From NCBI GenBank assembly GCA_016793095.1, contig JAEUJQ010000006.1, forward strand, positions 62,001-126,000: a stretch of DNA of 64,000 nt. Direction: 5' to 3'. Each line of letters opens with the position of its first letter. Position 1 is the stretch's first letter. Origin of the DNA: Myxococcaceae bacterium. GTDB lineage: Bacteria; Myxococcota; Myxococcia; Myxococcales; Myxococcaceae. The position numbers were made by a program, and so were the translations under genes. The notes under the pieces are model-generated. The model was not told the origin of the DNA. It ran no database searches and saw nothing but the letters and a program-made list of their open reading frames with translations. Positions 1-8,439 of the stretch are shown here, piece after piece.

Positions 1-126
1 CTGACGCGTCGCATCTACGCGTCTCACTCATGGGTCCGATGAGCCCTTCCGTCTTGATCGAGATCGGTCCCGGTGCCATGCGACGAGGAGGTTGTCCGAC
101 GACCACGCTGACGCTCTGGAGATCCC

Positions 127-1896
127 ATGCCCACGGTCACGACGCAGCTCACCAGGAACAAGCAGCTCCTCGACTGGGTGAACGAGATGGCGGCCATGAC
201 GACGCCCGATCAGGTCGTCTGGTGCGACGGCAGCGAGGAGGAGAAGAAGCGCCTCACCGAGTACGCCGTCTCGAAGGGCATCCTCATGCCCCTCAACCAG
301 CAGAAGCACCCCGGCTGCTACCTGCACCGCTCGAACCCGAATGACGTCGCGCGCGTCGAGCACCTCACCTTCATCTGCACGCCCACGAAGGAGGAGGCCG
401 GCCCTACCAACAACTGGAAGGCGCCTGACGAGGCGTACTCGATGCTGCGGGGCCACTTCACCGGCTCGATGAAGGGCCGCACCATGTACGTCGTGCCGTA
501 CGTCATGGGGCCGATCAACAGCCCGCACTCGAAGATCGGCATCGAGCTGACGGACAGCGTCTACGTCGCGCTCAACATGCGCATCATGACGCGCATGGGG
601 AAGCCGGCCCTCGACATGCTGGGCGACTCCAACGACTTCAACCGCGGCCTGCACTGCACGGGCGATCTGAACCCCGACCGCCGCTTCATCTGCCACTTCC
701 CTCAGGACAACGCGATCTGGTCGTTCGGCTCGGGCTACGGCGGGAACGCGCTGCTGGGCAAGAAGTGCCTCGCGCTGCGCATCGGCAGCTACCTCGGCAA
801 GAAGGAAGGGTGGCTGGCCGAGCACATGCTCATCCTCGGCGTCGAGGATCCGACCGGCCGCACCACCTACGTCGCCGCGGCGTTCCCCTCGGCCTGCGGG
901 AAGACGAACTTCGCGATGATGATCCCGCCCAAGCGGTTCGACGGGTGGAAGGTCTACACCGTGGGCGACGACATCGCCTGGCTGCGGGTCGGCGAAGACG
1001 GCCGCCTGTGGGCGATCAACCCCGAGAACGGCTACTTCGGCGTCGCGCCGGGCACGAACTCCAAGTCGAACCCGAACGCGATGAAGACCATCGCGAAGGA
1101 CACCATCTTCACCAACGTCGCCGTCACGAAGGACAACACCGTCTGGTGGGAAGGCCTCGACGGCGAGGTGCCCGACGAGCTCACCGACTGGAAGGGCCAG
1201 CCCTGGAAGAAGGGCTCGACGGAGAAGGCGGCGCACCCGAACTCGCGCTTCACCGCGCCGGCCTCGAACAACCCGATGCTGTCGAGCTACGTCAACGATC
1301 CCCGGGGGGTGCCCATCGGCGCCATCATCTTCGGCGGCCGTCGCTCGAACACGATCCCCCTCGTGATGCAGTCGTTCAACTGGGCGCACGGCGTCTACCT
1401 CGGCGCGACGCTCGCATCCGAGACGACCGCGGCGGCAGTCGGCGCCCAGGGAGTGGTGCGCCGCGACCCGATGGCGATGCTGCCCTTCACCGGGTACAAC
1501 GCCGCCGACTACTTCGGTCACTGGCTGGCGATGCAGAAGCGCATCCCCTACCCGCCGAAGATCTTCGTGGTGAACTGGTTCCGCAAGGGCAAGGACGGCA
1601 AGTTCCTCTGGCCCGGCTACGGCGACAACATGCGCGTCTTGAAGTGGATCGTCGATCGCGCGCACGGGAACGTCGCCACGCAGGAGACCCTGTTCGGCTG
1701 GGTCCCCAAGCAGGGCCACATCGATCTCTCGGGCCTCGACATCGATCCCGCGAAGGTGGACGAGGCCACCAACATCAACGAGGCCGAGTGGCGAGAAGAG
1801 CTCGAGTCGCAGAAGCAGTTCTTCGAGCAGTTCGGCGCTCACATGCCGAAGACCCTCGAGCTCATCCGCCAGACGCTGGTCTCGCGGCTCGAGTGA
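127..1896 (+). CDS. pckG: Phosphoenolpyruvate carboxykinase (GTP)
   Basis: Predicted to interconvert oxaloacetate plus GTP with phosphoenolpyruvate plus CO2 plus GDP, the entry step of gluconeogenesis, in the cytoplasm. The 589-residue length fits the GTP-dependent family. The P-loop with its family-specific reactive cysteine, FPSACGKTN, lies at residues 253-261. The metal-binding segment GDDIAWLR follows at about 280, and the substrate-binding FGGRR motif starts at 402. An N-terminal block carrying the GYGGNALLGKK segment is also typical. The ATG is preceded by GGAG six bases upstream, which supports this start. It is the first gene on the left, and the next gene follows after about 50 bases, so transcription may continue through. 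Family assignment is very secure. Confidence 0.97.
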   Translation: MPTVTTQLTRNKQLLDWVNEMAAMTTPDQVVWCDGSEEEKKRLTEYAVSKGILMPLNQQKHPGCYLHRSNPNDVARVEHLTFICTPTKEEAGPTNNWKAPDEAYSMLRGHFTGSMKGRTMYVVPYVMGPINSPHSKIGIELTDSVYVALNMRIMTRMGKPALDMLGDSNDFNRGLHCTGDLNPDRRFICHFPQDNAIWSFGSGYGGNALLGKKCLALRIGSYLGKKEGWLAEHMLILGVEDPTGRTTYVAAAFPSACGKTNFAMMIPPKRFDGWKVYTVGDDIAWLRVGEDGRLWAINPENGYFGVAPGTNSKSNPNAMKTIAKDTIFTNVAVTKDNTVWWEGLDGEVPDELTDWKGQPWKKGSTEKAAHPNSRFTAPASNNPMLSSYVNDPRGVPIGAIIFGGRRSNTIPLVMQSFNWAHGVYLGATLASETTAAAVGAQGVVRRDPMAMLPFTGYNAADYFGHWLAMQKRIPYPPKIFVVNWFRKGKDGKFLWPGYGDNMRVLKWIVDRAHGNVATQETLFGWVPKQGHIDLSGLDIDPAKVDEATNINEAEWREELESQKQFFEQFGAHMPKTLELIRQTLVSRLE

Positions 1897-1948
1897 GGAT
1901 CGACCAGCGCGCTGGACCCCCGGCGCGCAACGGCTAGGCTCGCGCGTG

Positions 1949-2758
1949 ATGGCTCGCTGCCTCACGCTCCTCTCCTTGATGCTCGCGAGCTTCGCGCTGG
2001 CGGCGCCGAACCCGAAGGCCACCGCCCTCGCGAAGGACGCTGAGCGTCTGTACAAGGACGGCCAGTACAAAGACGCGGCGAAGGTGCTCGAGCAGGCGCT
2101 CCAGCTCGAACCCAACCCCAAGCTGCTCTACAACATGGCCCGCGCCTGGGATCAGGCCGGCGAGCTGCAGTCGGCCCTCGACGCCTACCGGAAGTACGTC
2201 GGCCTGCCTGCCGAAGACACCGAGCCCGACCTCGTGAAGAAGGCCAACCTGTCGATGGACCGGATCCGCCAGTTGCTGGCGCGGCAGGAAGCCGACTCGC
2301 GCGTTCGTGACGCCGAGAAGGATCGTCTCGAGAAGGACGCCCGCGACGCCCGGGCCCGCGCCGACGCCGAGGCAGAGCGGGCGCGCAAGCAGAAGGCCGA
2401 CTTCGAGGCCAGAGAGCGGGCGCAGGCCGAGGCGGCCCAGTCGAAGGCGAGCGGGCGCATGATCGCCGCGTTCGTCGTGGGCGGGGTCGGCGTCGTCGGG
2501 CTGGGTCTGGGCCTCGTCTTCGGCCTGATGTCCAACGGCTCGCGGCAGGCCTTCCGCACGGCGACCCTCGTCGAGGACAAGCGGGCACGGCAGGCCGACA
2601 CGATCGGCCAGGCGATCGTCGCCGACGTCTCGCTCGCCGTGGGCGTCGCCTGCGCGGTGACCGCGATCATCCTGTTCCCCAAGGGCGAGCCCGAGGCGCA
2701 GCTCACGTTCACCCCGCTGCCGGGCGGCGCGCTGGGCGCCTTCACGTGGAGCTTCTGA
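1949..2758 (+). CDS. TPR-containing membrane protein with signal peptide
   Basis: The protein has about 269 residues. It begins with a cleavable-looking signal peptide (residues 1-18, ending in ALAA), followed by one to two TPR-like helical pairs (KDGQYKDAAKVLEQAL, then NMARAWDQAGELQSAL). A charged Arg/Asp/Glu/Ala coiled coil spans roughly 105-165, and two hydrophobic segments near 170-195 and 220-245 follow. A GTG three bases upstream (1946) is an alternative start. Proteins of this build (signal, TPR, coiled coil, C-terminal membrane segments) are common envelope proteins in myxobacteria, and their function is generally unknown. It is followed four bases later by a ligand-binding lipoprotein on the same strand, which suggests co-transcription. 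Role: perhaps an envelope scaffold; this is inference only. Confidence 0.8.
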   Translation: MARCLTLLSLMLASFALAAPNPKATALAKDAERLYKDGQYKDAAKVLEQALQLEPNPKLLYNMARAWDQAGELQSALDAYRKYVGLPAEDTEPDLVKKANLSMDRIRQLLARQEADSRVRDAEKDRLEKDARDARARADAEAERARKQKADFEARERAQAEAAQSKASGRMIAAFVVGGVGVVGLGLGLVFGLMSNGSRQAFRTATLVEDKRARQADTIGQAIVADVSLAVGVACAVTAIILFPKGEPEAQLTFTPLPGGALGAFTWSF

Positions 2759-2762
2759 ACCC

Positions 2763-4175
2763 ATGGCGCGTACGCGGCAGCTCCTCTCGGTGATGCTGGC
2801 AGGCACGGTCGGGGGAGCCGCCTGCTCGTTGATCAACGGCTCGGGCTTCGAAGAGTGCACCACCGATCTGCAGTGCGGCGCGAGCCGCGTGTGTGTGCAG
2901 CGCTACTGCATTCCCATGCCGGCACAGTGCCGGCGCGAGGTGGGCGCCTTCGACGCGGTGAACCCGATTCGCATCGCGGCGCTGCTGCCGCTGTCGGAAG
3001 GTCTCGACGGCGGCATCGTGGACGCGAGCGAGGTCGCGGGCCTCAACGCGATGGGGCTGGCGATCGAAGACGGGAACGCCGGCGGTGGGGTGAACCCGCG
3101 CCTGTTCGCCCTGTACGTCTGCAACACCGGCCGCCTGAAGGACGTCCTCTCGAGCCAGGTCGACTGGGCGGTCAGGCAGCTCGACGCGCCGGCGATCCTC
3201 ACGTCGGGCAGCAGCCAGACCGCCGCCGCGGCCGACACCCTCAGGGCGCTCGACGCAGGGACCCTGATCGTCTCGGCCACCTCGACCAGCGAGGAGCTGA
3301 TCGGCATCTACCAGCGCACCGGCGCGGTCTTCCGCGTCGCGCCCCCCGACACGCTGCAGGTCCCCGTGATGGCCCGCACGCTCGCGTCCGAACCCGACTA
3401 CTCAGCCGCGACCACACTGGCGGTGCTGTACGAGGACTCGAACTATGCGCTCGGCATCGCCTCGGCGCTGCGGAACCAGCTCGTCTCGATGGGGAAGACG
3501 GCCGACATCAAGCGCTACACCAAGCCCGTCAACGCGCAGGCGGTGATCAGCTCCCTCACCGAGGTGCATGGGGCGACGGTGCGGCCGAAGGTGACCATCT
3601 TCGTCGGCTTCCCGAGCGAGCTGCTGCCGATCCTCCAGGCGACGCGCGCGACGCAGGCGTTCTCGTACCTGGGTGGCAACCGGTGGTTCTTCTCGGACTC
3701 GTCGAAGGACACGAGCATCATCACGCCCGAGACCCTCTCACAGCTCGTGGGCGCGATCGGCACCACGCCCGCGCAGGGAGCAGGCATCGTCTACGCCGAC
3801 TTCCGCTCGCGCTACCGGGACCGGTTCCGCATCGACCCCAACGACTTCTCCTTCACGTCACACAGCTACGACGCCGCGTACCTCGTCATGCTCTCGGCCG
3901 CGTACGCGCTGCGGGACAACGGCCAGGCCACCGGCCCTCGCATGCGAGAGGCGCTCACGAAGGTGAGCTCGGCGAGCGGGACCACCTTCAGGCTGAGCCC
4001 GATGGCGTGGCGCGACGCCTCGGCAGCGCTGATGGCGGGCCGCTCCATCAACGTCGAGGGCACCAGCGGCAGCCTCGACTTCGATCTCGACGCCGGCGCC
4101 CCGCCCTCGCCGTACGAGGTGTGGCAGGTGACGGACGGCGGCACCTTCACGACGCTTCGCCTGGTGAACCCGTGA
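2763..4175 (+). CDS. Lipoprotein with periplasmic ligand-binding fold (ABC substrate-binding-like)
   Basis: A 470-residue lipoprotein with a lipobox at GGAAC near residues 18-22. A short Cys-rich segment (CTTDLQC...CVQRYC) is typical of myxobacterial surface lipoproteins. A type I periplasmic-binding-protein fold follows (from about residue 65 to 440), resembling the branched-chain amino acid receptor family: an IRIAALLPLS first strand, ILTSGSSQTAAAAD, and LAVLYEDSNYALGIA. No permease or ATPase subunit is nearby, so it may act as a ligand sensor or a solitary receptor rather than a transport component. It overlaps the start of the next gene by four bases (GTGA), which indicates translational coupling. 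The ligand cannot be predicted. Confidence 0.85.
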   Translation: MARTRQLLSVMLAGTVGGAACSLINGSGFEECTTDLQCGASRVCVQRYCIPMPAQCRREVGAFDAVNPIRIAALLPLSEGLDGGIVDASEVAGLNAMGLAIEDGNAGGGVNPRLFALYVCNTGRLKDVLSSQVDWAVRQLDAPAILTSGSSQTAAAADTLRALDAGTLIVSATSTSEELIGIYQRTGAVFRVAPPDTLQVPVMARTLASEPDYSAATTLAVLYEDSNYALGIASALRNQLVSMGKTADIKRYTKPVNAQAVISSLTEVHGATVRPKVTIFVGFPSELLPILQATRATQAFSYLGGNRWFFSDSSKDTSIITPETLSQLVGAIGTTPAQGAGIVYADFRSRYRDRFRIDPNDFSFTSHSYDAAYLVMLSAAYALRDNGQATGPRMREALTKVSSASGTTFRLSPMAWRDASAALMAGRSINVEGTSGSLDFDLDAGAPPSPYEVWQVTDGGTFTTLRLVNP

Positions 4176-4747
4176 CGCGCTGGTGCCTGGTGCTCCTCGT
4201 GGTGGCGGGCGCGGTGGGCTGCCCGAAGCGGCTCGGCCCGTCGTCCGGCGGCCAACGAGTCATCCGCCTGCTCTCCGACACGCCCGAGCGCGAGACGACG
4301 ACGCTCACCGAGCTGCGGAGCGATCTCGAGATCGACACCCGCGACTTCGATCGAACACCCCACGTGGTGGCGACCGGCGAGACGCCCCTCTTCTCGTCAG
4401 ACGGCGTGGACGTACGCCTGTACGGCGACGAGGCCTGCACGAAGGGCTTCTTCGTCGACAACCTCATCTTCCTCGAGGTGCTCGGCAGCGACGGCAAGGT
4501 GCTGCGCAGCGCGGTCATCGGCTCGTCGGACCCGGTGTCGCAGGGCAAAGAGACCATCGACAACCTCGGGCGCCGCGCCTTCTCCTTCGAGCCGGGAGAG
4601 CTGAACCTCGCCTCCCTGCTGCCGGAGCGCGGCAGCTTCCGCCTGCGCGCGACGGTGCTGGACTACTACGGTGTGGGCAAGGTGAGCGACGTGTTCCTGC
4701 GGGTCGAGGCCCGGGCTTCGTCCGCTGACGAGCTGCAGCAGCACTGA
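4172..4747 (+). CDS. Small lipoprotein, unknown function
   Basis: About 191 residues, starting at a GTG that overlaps the upstream stop codon (GTGA). The leader MTRWCLVLLVVAGAVGC gives a lipobox at AVGC. The mature part is soluble and looks beta-rich, with no domain I recognise. Its coupling to the ligand-binding lipoprotein suggests the two products work together at the membrane. It converges with the minus-strand gene ending at 4776. In this frame the sequence is open far upstream, but only this part has coding character, and the lipoprotein signal fixes the start. Confidence 0.78.
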   Translation: MTRWCLVLLVVAGAVGCPKRLGPSSGGQRVIRLLSDTPERETTTLTELRSDLEIDTRDFDRTPHVVATGETPLFSSDGVDVRLYGDEACTKGFFVDNLIFLEVLGSDGKVLRSAVIGSSDPVSQGKETIDNLGRRAFSFEPGELNLASLLPERGSFRLRATVLDYYGVGKVSDVFLRVEARASSADELQQH

Positions 4748-4775
4748 CGGCGCCCGCCGCAGCGTGAAGACACCG

Positions 4776-6716
4776 CTACTCGGGATCACACGGCCCGTCG
4801 CAGGTCTGCACGATCTCGCCCGAGCGGAAGAAGACCTCGAGCTGCCGGAGCACCGCGGGCCTCGTCCGAACGGCCTCGTGCACGAGCGTCGCCATCGCCG
4901 GAGCGTCGGCGCGGCGCGAGAAGGCGTCTGGATCGCCGAGCTGGAAGTCGTGGAGCTGCAGCCCGCTGGTCGCCGGGTACGTGGCCGTCTCGAGGCCCCA
5001 CGGGATGCGCGGTGACGGCGTCAGCACCGGCAACCCGATCAACCTCGCGTGCAGGAAGCTGCCGAGGTTCGGCACCGCCGCGTCCATGAGCCCGATCTGC
5101 ATCAGCACCCGCCGCGGCGCCTGGCCTGGAAGCGGCTCGCGGAGCAGGAAGGGGGCGTAGGTCGCCGGATCGATGCGATCGAGCGGCCGCTGCAGCTGCG
5201 CGAGGAACTTCTGCTGCTCGAGCGGATCCGACACGCTCAGCGCGAGGAGCTCGATCAACCCGCTGAACGCCTCGGCGCGGATCATCATCGTCGTGAAGCC
5301 CGCGCCGCCGACGTTGAGCGCGATCTTCGTGGTGGGCGGGTTCACGGCCGCCAGCGTCCCTCCCAGGATGTGACCCTGGCTGATGCCCAGGAACGCGTCG
5401 GCCGCGCCCGCCACCAACGCCTCGCCTCGAGGGCGCTGGAACGCCGGCAGCTCACCGAACCGCTCCGCGGCGCTGGTCAACACCAGCCAGTTCGCCATGC
5501 CCTGGTGAACGCGCTCGGTGAAGCGGGTCGTCTGCGAGAGCCGTCCCGTGAGCCCGTCACCGAGCACCGCGAGGTCGGTGAAGTGCATGCCCCACCACTC
5601 GGCGGCGATCATCACGCGGCCGGCGGCGCTCGCGACGCCTCGCGCGCTCGTGTCCTCAACCTCGGCGAGGGTGCCGAAGAAGCCGTGCCCGTAGAGGATC
5701 GGCGGCGCAGCGGACGACGCCTGCTCGACGCTCTTCGGGATGACGGCCACGAAGGGGAACTCCACGACGCCCTGCTGAACGATCCGCCCGTCATCGCCAC
5801 GAACGAGCACGCAGCCCGGCTGGGCCTTCATCGAGCAGAACGCGGGGCCCGTGAGGCTGCCCTTCACGATGCGAAAGGTGTCGGCCGGGCCGCGCTCGTT
5901 GACCGAGGTGACCCGTACGTCTGCGCGGTTCCCCTCGAGCCAGGCCAGCGTCAGCCGCCGCACGTCGAGCAGATCACGCGTCGCCCACTCGCGGCTGCCG
6001 GTGGTGAACTCCCAGGCGAGCTGGAGCTGCCGGCGCTCGAGTCCGACCGCCTTCGCGGCGGGGACGATGCGCTCCTCGAACGCGCGCGTCAGCTCGCCGA
6101 AGGCCGGGTCTCCTACCGCCTGGCCATCGACGAGGCGGCGAAACCCCTCGGGCGCCTTCGCCAGCTCGCCCGACACGGTGCGTGCGCCGGCGAGCAGCAC
6201 CAGGTAGCGGCGCTGGGGCTCGAGCGCGACGAAGGGGTGAAGCACCAGCGCCTGCCGCGCGCCGTCCGTCGCGCGTGGATCGAGATCGACGAAGTGCGGG
6301 ACCGGCGAGCGGGTCTCGGCGTCGAGGAGCAGCGTGTTCGAGGTGTCCTTCGAGAGGCTCGGCGCCCCGCCGTGTTCGAGCGCGACGAAGCCCTCCGCCG
6401 AGAGCGCCACCCCGAGCGTGGCGACGATCGTCGGGACCGTCGAGAACCCGTCGAGGGGTCGATCGAGGGTGACGTCGTGGCGCTTGCCCTCGTTCGAACG
6501 GGGAAGGGCGGCGTCGGACAAGGCGATGCGGGCGCCCGAAGGCTGCGCCGGGTCGCTCACCCGGAACGCGTCGGACGGGTACGGCAGCAGGCAGTCGAGG
6601 CCGGCGAGCAGCGGCTGACAGCCTCCCGGCAGGGACAGGGGCGGGGGGCGCGGGCTGCACCCCGCGACGACGCTGCTCAGCACGAGGAGGGCGGCGACGC
6701 GCACCTCGGGCGTCAC
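4776..6716 (-). CDS. Large lipoprotein, alpha/beta-hydrolase-like
   Basis: A 646-residue protein from a GTG start with a lipoprotein leader (lipobox VAGC at about residues 17-20) and a Pro-rich stretch just after it. The central part contains ILYGHGFFGT and, later, ISQGHILGGTLAAV. These resemble the oxyanion region and nucleophile elbow of alpha/beta hydrolases, although the elbow reads G-I-S-Q-G, so a serine nucleophile is possible. I infer an outer- or inner-membrane-anchored esterase-like protein; no specific substrate is indicated. The gene starts four bases after the stop of the PEGA-domain gene upstream on the same strand, so the two are probably co-transcribed. Confidence 0.72.
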   Translation of the reverse strand: MTPEVRVAALLVLSSVVAGCSPRPPPLSLPGGCQPLLAGLDCLLPYPSDAFRVSDPAQPSGARIALSDAALPRSNEGKRHDVTLDRPLDGFSTVPTIVATLGVALSAEGFVALEHGGAPSLSKDTSNTLLLDAETRSPVPHFVDLDPRATDGARQALVLHPFVALEPQRRYLVLLAGARTVSGELAKAPEGFRRLVDGQAVGDPAFGELTRAFEERIVPAAKAVGLERRQLQLAWEFTTGSREWATRDLLDVRRLTLAWLEGNRADVRVTSVNERGPADTFRIVKGSLTGPAFCSMKAQPGCVLVRGDDGRIVQQGVVEFPFVAVIPKSVEQASSAAPPILYGHGFFGTLAEVEDTSARGVASAAGRVMIAAEWWGMHFTDLAVLGDGLTGRLSQTTRFTERVHQGMANWLVLTSAAERFGELPAFQRPRGEALVAGAADAFLGISQGHILGGTLAAVNPPTTKIALNVGGAGFTTMMIRAEAFSGLIELLALSVSDPLEQQKFLAQLQRPLDRIDPATYAPFLLREPLPGQAPRRVLMQIGLMDAAVPNLGSFLHARLIGLPVLTPSPRIPWGLETATYPATSGLQLHDFQLGDPDAFSRRADAPAMATLVHEAVRTRPAVLRQLEVFFRSGEIVQTCDGPCDPE

Positions 6717-6720
6717 CAGC

Positions 6721-7683
6721 TCAGAAGTTCAGGACGCCCGAGGGCAGCCCTGCCGCCGAGCACTGGAAGCCGACGCAGATGTCGCACCTGCCGCCGTTCA
6801 CGGCGCACACGGTCTTCTCGTCGATGCGTTGCGGCGGCTGGTTGTTGTTGCTCACCACGACGCCGGTCACCACAGCCGCGCCCACCGCGACGGCCGCGAC
6901 CCCAGCCCAGAAGTACCAGCGGCCGTAGATGGGCGACTCGTCAACCGTGGCGGCCACGGCCGGCGTGAGCGCGGTGGGCTCGTCAGGCGTCAGCCTGGTG
7001 TCCACGGGTCGATCGGCCGCCGCCACCACCGTGCTCGTCGCGCCAGGGCTGAACTTCACGACGATGGGGTAGTCCTTGCCAGCCACCAGCACGACGCGCT
7101 GCTTGTCGTCCTTGAAGCCTTCCTTGCGCACGGCGATCTCGGTGGGGCCCGCGGGGAGCTCCATGTCCGTCATGGGTGCGGTGCCGACGAGCCGTCCATT
7201 CACGAAGACCTGCGCGTCGGGCACGTCGCTCGTCACCGACACGATGGCGTTGATGGCCTGCAGCTTCACCTCGAGCTCGGTGGGCTTGCCCCCGGTGATG
7301 GTGACCCGCTTCACGTAGTCGGCGTAGCCCAGGCGGCGGACCTTCACCTGGTGCTCGCCTGCGGTCAGCGACTGTGCCCCGAGCGGCAACGGCCCGACGT
7401 CTTTGTTGTCGACGCTGAGGATGGCGTTGGACAAGCCCTGCGGCAGCTTGATGATGAGGTCGCCCTTCGCGACCGCGATGGGGGCGAGATCGTCGTCGTC
7501 ATCGGCTGGCTTCGGCCTGGTGGCGGCCGGCGGCGGCTTCTTGGCGGGCGGCTTCTTGGCCGCTGGCTTCGGAGCCGGCTTCTTCGTCGGCGCGATGGGC
7601 GACAGATCGTCGTCGTCCTGGCCGAGGGCGACCGACGAGGCGGTGAAGACGACCAGCAGGATCCACGGGAGCGCGCGCGTCAT
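6721..7683 (-). CDS. PEGA-domain membrane protein
   Basis: A 320-residue protein with a signal peptide (ending near VALG), then a low-complexity Asp-rich and Lys/Pro/Ala-rich linker (residues 22-65). Two PEGA-type beta repeats follow, at about 70-130 (LPLGAQSLTAGEHQVKVRRLGY) and 135-205 (VFVNGRLVGTAPMTDMELPAG). A single transmembrane helix lies near 255-275 and a short Cys-containing tail (four Cys in the last 40 residues) closes the protein. PEGA domains are surface-layer and cell-wall-associated modules. The ATG is followed by a typical signal sequence, and the longer open frame upstream has no coding character. Likely co-transcribed with the downstream lipoprotein gene. Confidence 0.85.
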   Translation of the reverse strand: MTRALPWILLVVFTASSVALGQDDDDLSPIAPTKKPAPKPAAKKPPAKKPPPAATRPKPADDDDDLAPIAVAKGDLIIKLPQGLSNAILSVDNKDVGPLPLGAQSLTAGEHQVKVRRLGYADYVKRVTITGGKPTELEVKLQAINAIVSVTSDVPDAQVFVNGRLVGTAPMTDMELPAGPTEIAVRKEGFKDDKQRVVLVAGKDYPIVVKFSPGATSTVVAAADRPVDTRLTPDEPTALTPAVAATVDESPIYGRWYFWAGVAAVAVGAAVVTGVVVSNNNQPPQRIDEKTVCAVNGGRCDICVGFQCSAAGLPSGVLNF

Positions 7684-7779
7684 CACCCCGAGCCTATTCC
7701 GCCGCGCCCACCGCGTCGACCGCCCCGGTGCGCGGAGCTCGACTCGCGGGGCTGGTGGAGTAGTAGAAGCCGTCGAGTC
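7684..7779. promoter_or_regulatory. Divergent intergenic region
   Basis: A 96-base gap between the divergent PEGA-domain gene and the small lipoprotein gene. Both promoters must lie in or near it. I see no clear consensus boxes. Confidence 0.4.
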
Positions 7780-8424
7780 GTGACCCCCTCGTGGACCAGG
7801 TGTCTGCCACTGCTGGCGACGGCGTGCGTCACCGTCGTGCCGCCGCCCCGCCCTGCGCCGGTGCCCTCGCCCCCGCCGCGCCCTCCGCCCATCGTCGTCC
7901 CTGCCGGCTGCGAGGGCGATCTGAGCGGTCGCTATCTTCACGCTCACGACCCCCGCTTCCGCTACCTCGCGCTGGACTCGAGCGACGGCGGTCCGCTGCT
8001 GATCGAGGTGACGCTCGAGCAGCCCCTCGACGCCGGCCGCGCGCCGCGTCGCTTCAGCCGTGACGGGGGCCTGCCCTGGCTGGTGGATGCCGGTGTGGTC
8101 TCGTCGCCACCTCAGGCGGCCCCTGCGCTGGTGGCCGTGCTCGACCTCACCCGGACCGCGGTGGGCTTCGGAGGCACGGCGAGGCCACCCGACGGCGGCT
8201 GCGCTTTTCCGGTGCGGGTGTCTGCGTGCCGTCCCGAGGCGCTCATCCTCGTCACCCCCGCTCAGCTCGGCGCCGACTGCGCGCTCACCGACGCCGGGTG
8301 GGGGGAGCAGGTCCTGTACCCGATTCCCTCCCGGGACGGAGGTTTCGACACGGCGCGGCAGATGGCGGACCCGGACGCGGGCGCGGAGGATGGCGGCAGA
8401 GTAACGGTGCCTCCCTCTCGATGA
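7780..8424 (+). CDS. Small Pro-rich lipoprotein, unknown function
   Basis: About 214 residues from a GTG start. The leader (TRCLPLLATAC) ends in a lipobox at residue 16 or so, and a Pro-rich linker of about 25 residues follows. The mature domain is soluble with a few scattered cysteines and ends in an Asp/Gly-rich tail. I recognise no domain. It precedes the Cys-rich lipoprotein gene by 15 bases on the same strand, so the two likely form an operon. The start was chosen because the lipoprotein leader begins there; the open frame extends further upstream without coding character. Confidence 0.7.
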   Translation: MTPSWTRCLPLLATACVTVVPPPRPAPVPSPPPRPPPIVVPAGCEGDLSGRYLHAHDPRFRYLALDSSDGGPLLIEVTLEQPLDAGRAPRRFSRDGGLPWLVDAGVVSSPPQAAPALVAVLDLTRTAVGFGGTARPPDGGCAFPVRVSACRPEALILVTPAQLGADCALTDAGWGEQVLYPIPSRDGGFDTARQMADPDAGAEDGGRVTVPPSR

Positions 8425-8439
8425 AGGAGTGTGTGTAGG

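Noticed and set aside
1905-1919. CCAGCGCGCTGG palindrome downstream of pckG as a terminator
   Set aside because: The inverted repeat has no loop and no T-run; too weak to call.
28-2121. A 697-residue open frame on the minus strand across the PEP carboxykinase gene
   Set aside because: It is the antisense shadow of a well-supported gene in GC-rich DNA; its composition is Arg/Val/Ala-rich with no domain.
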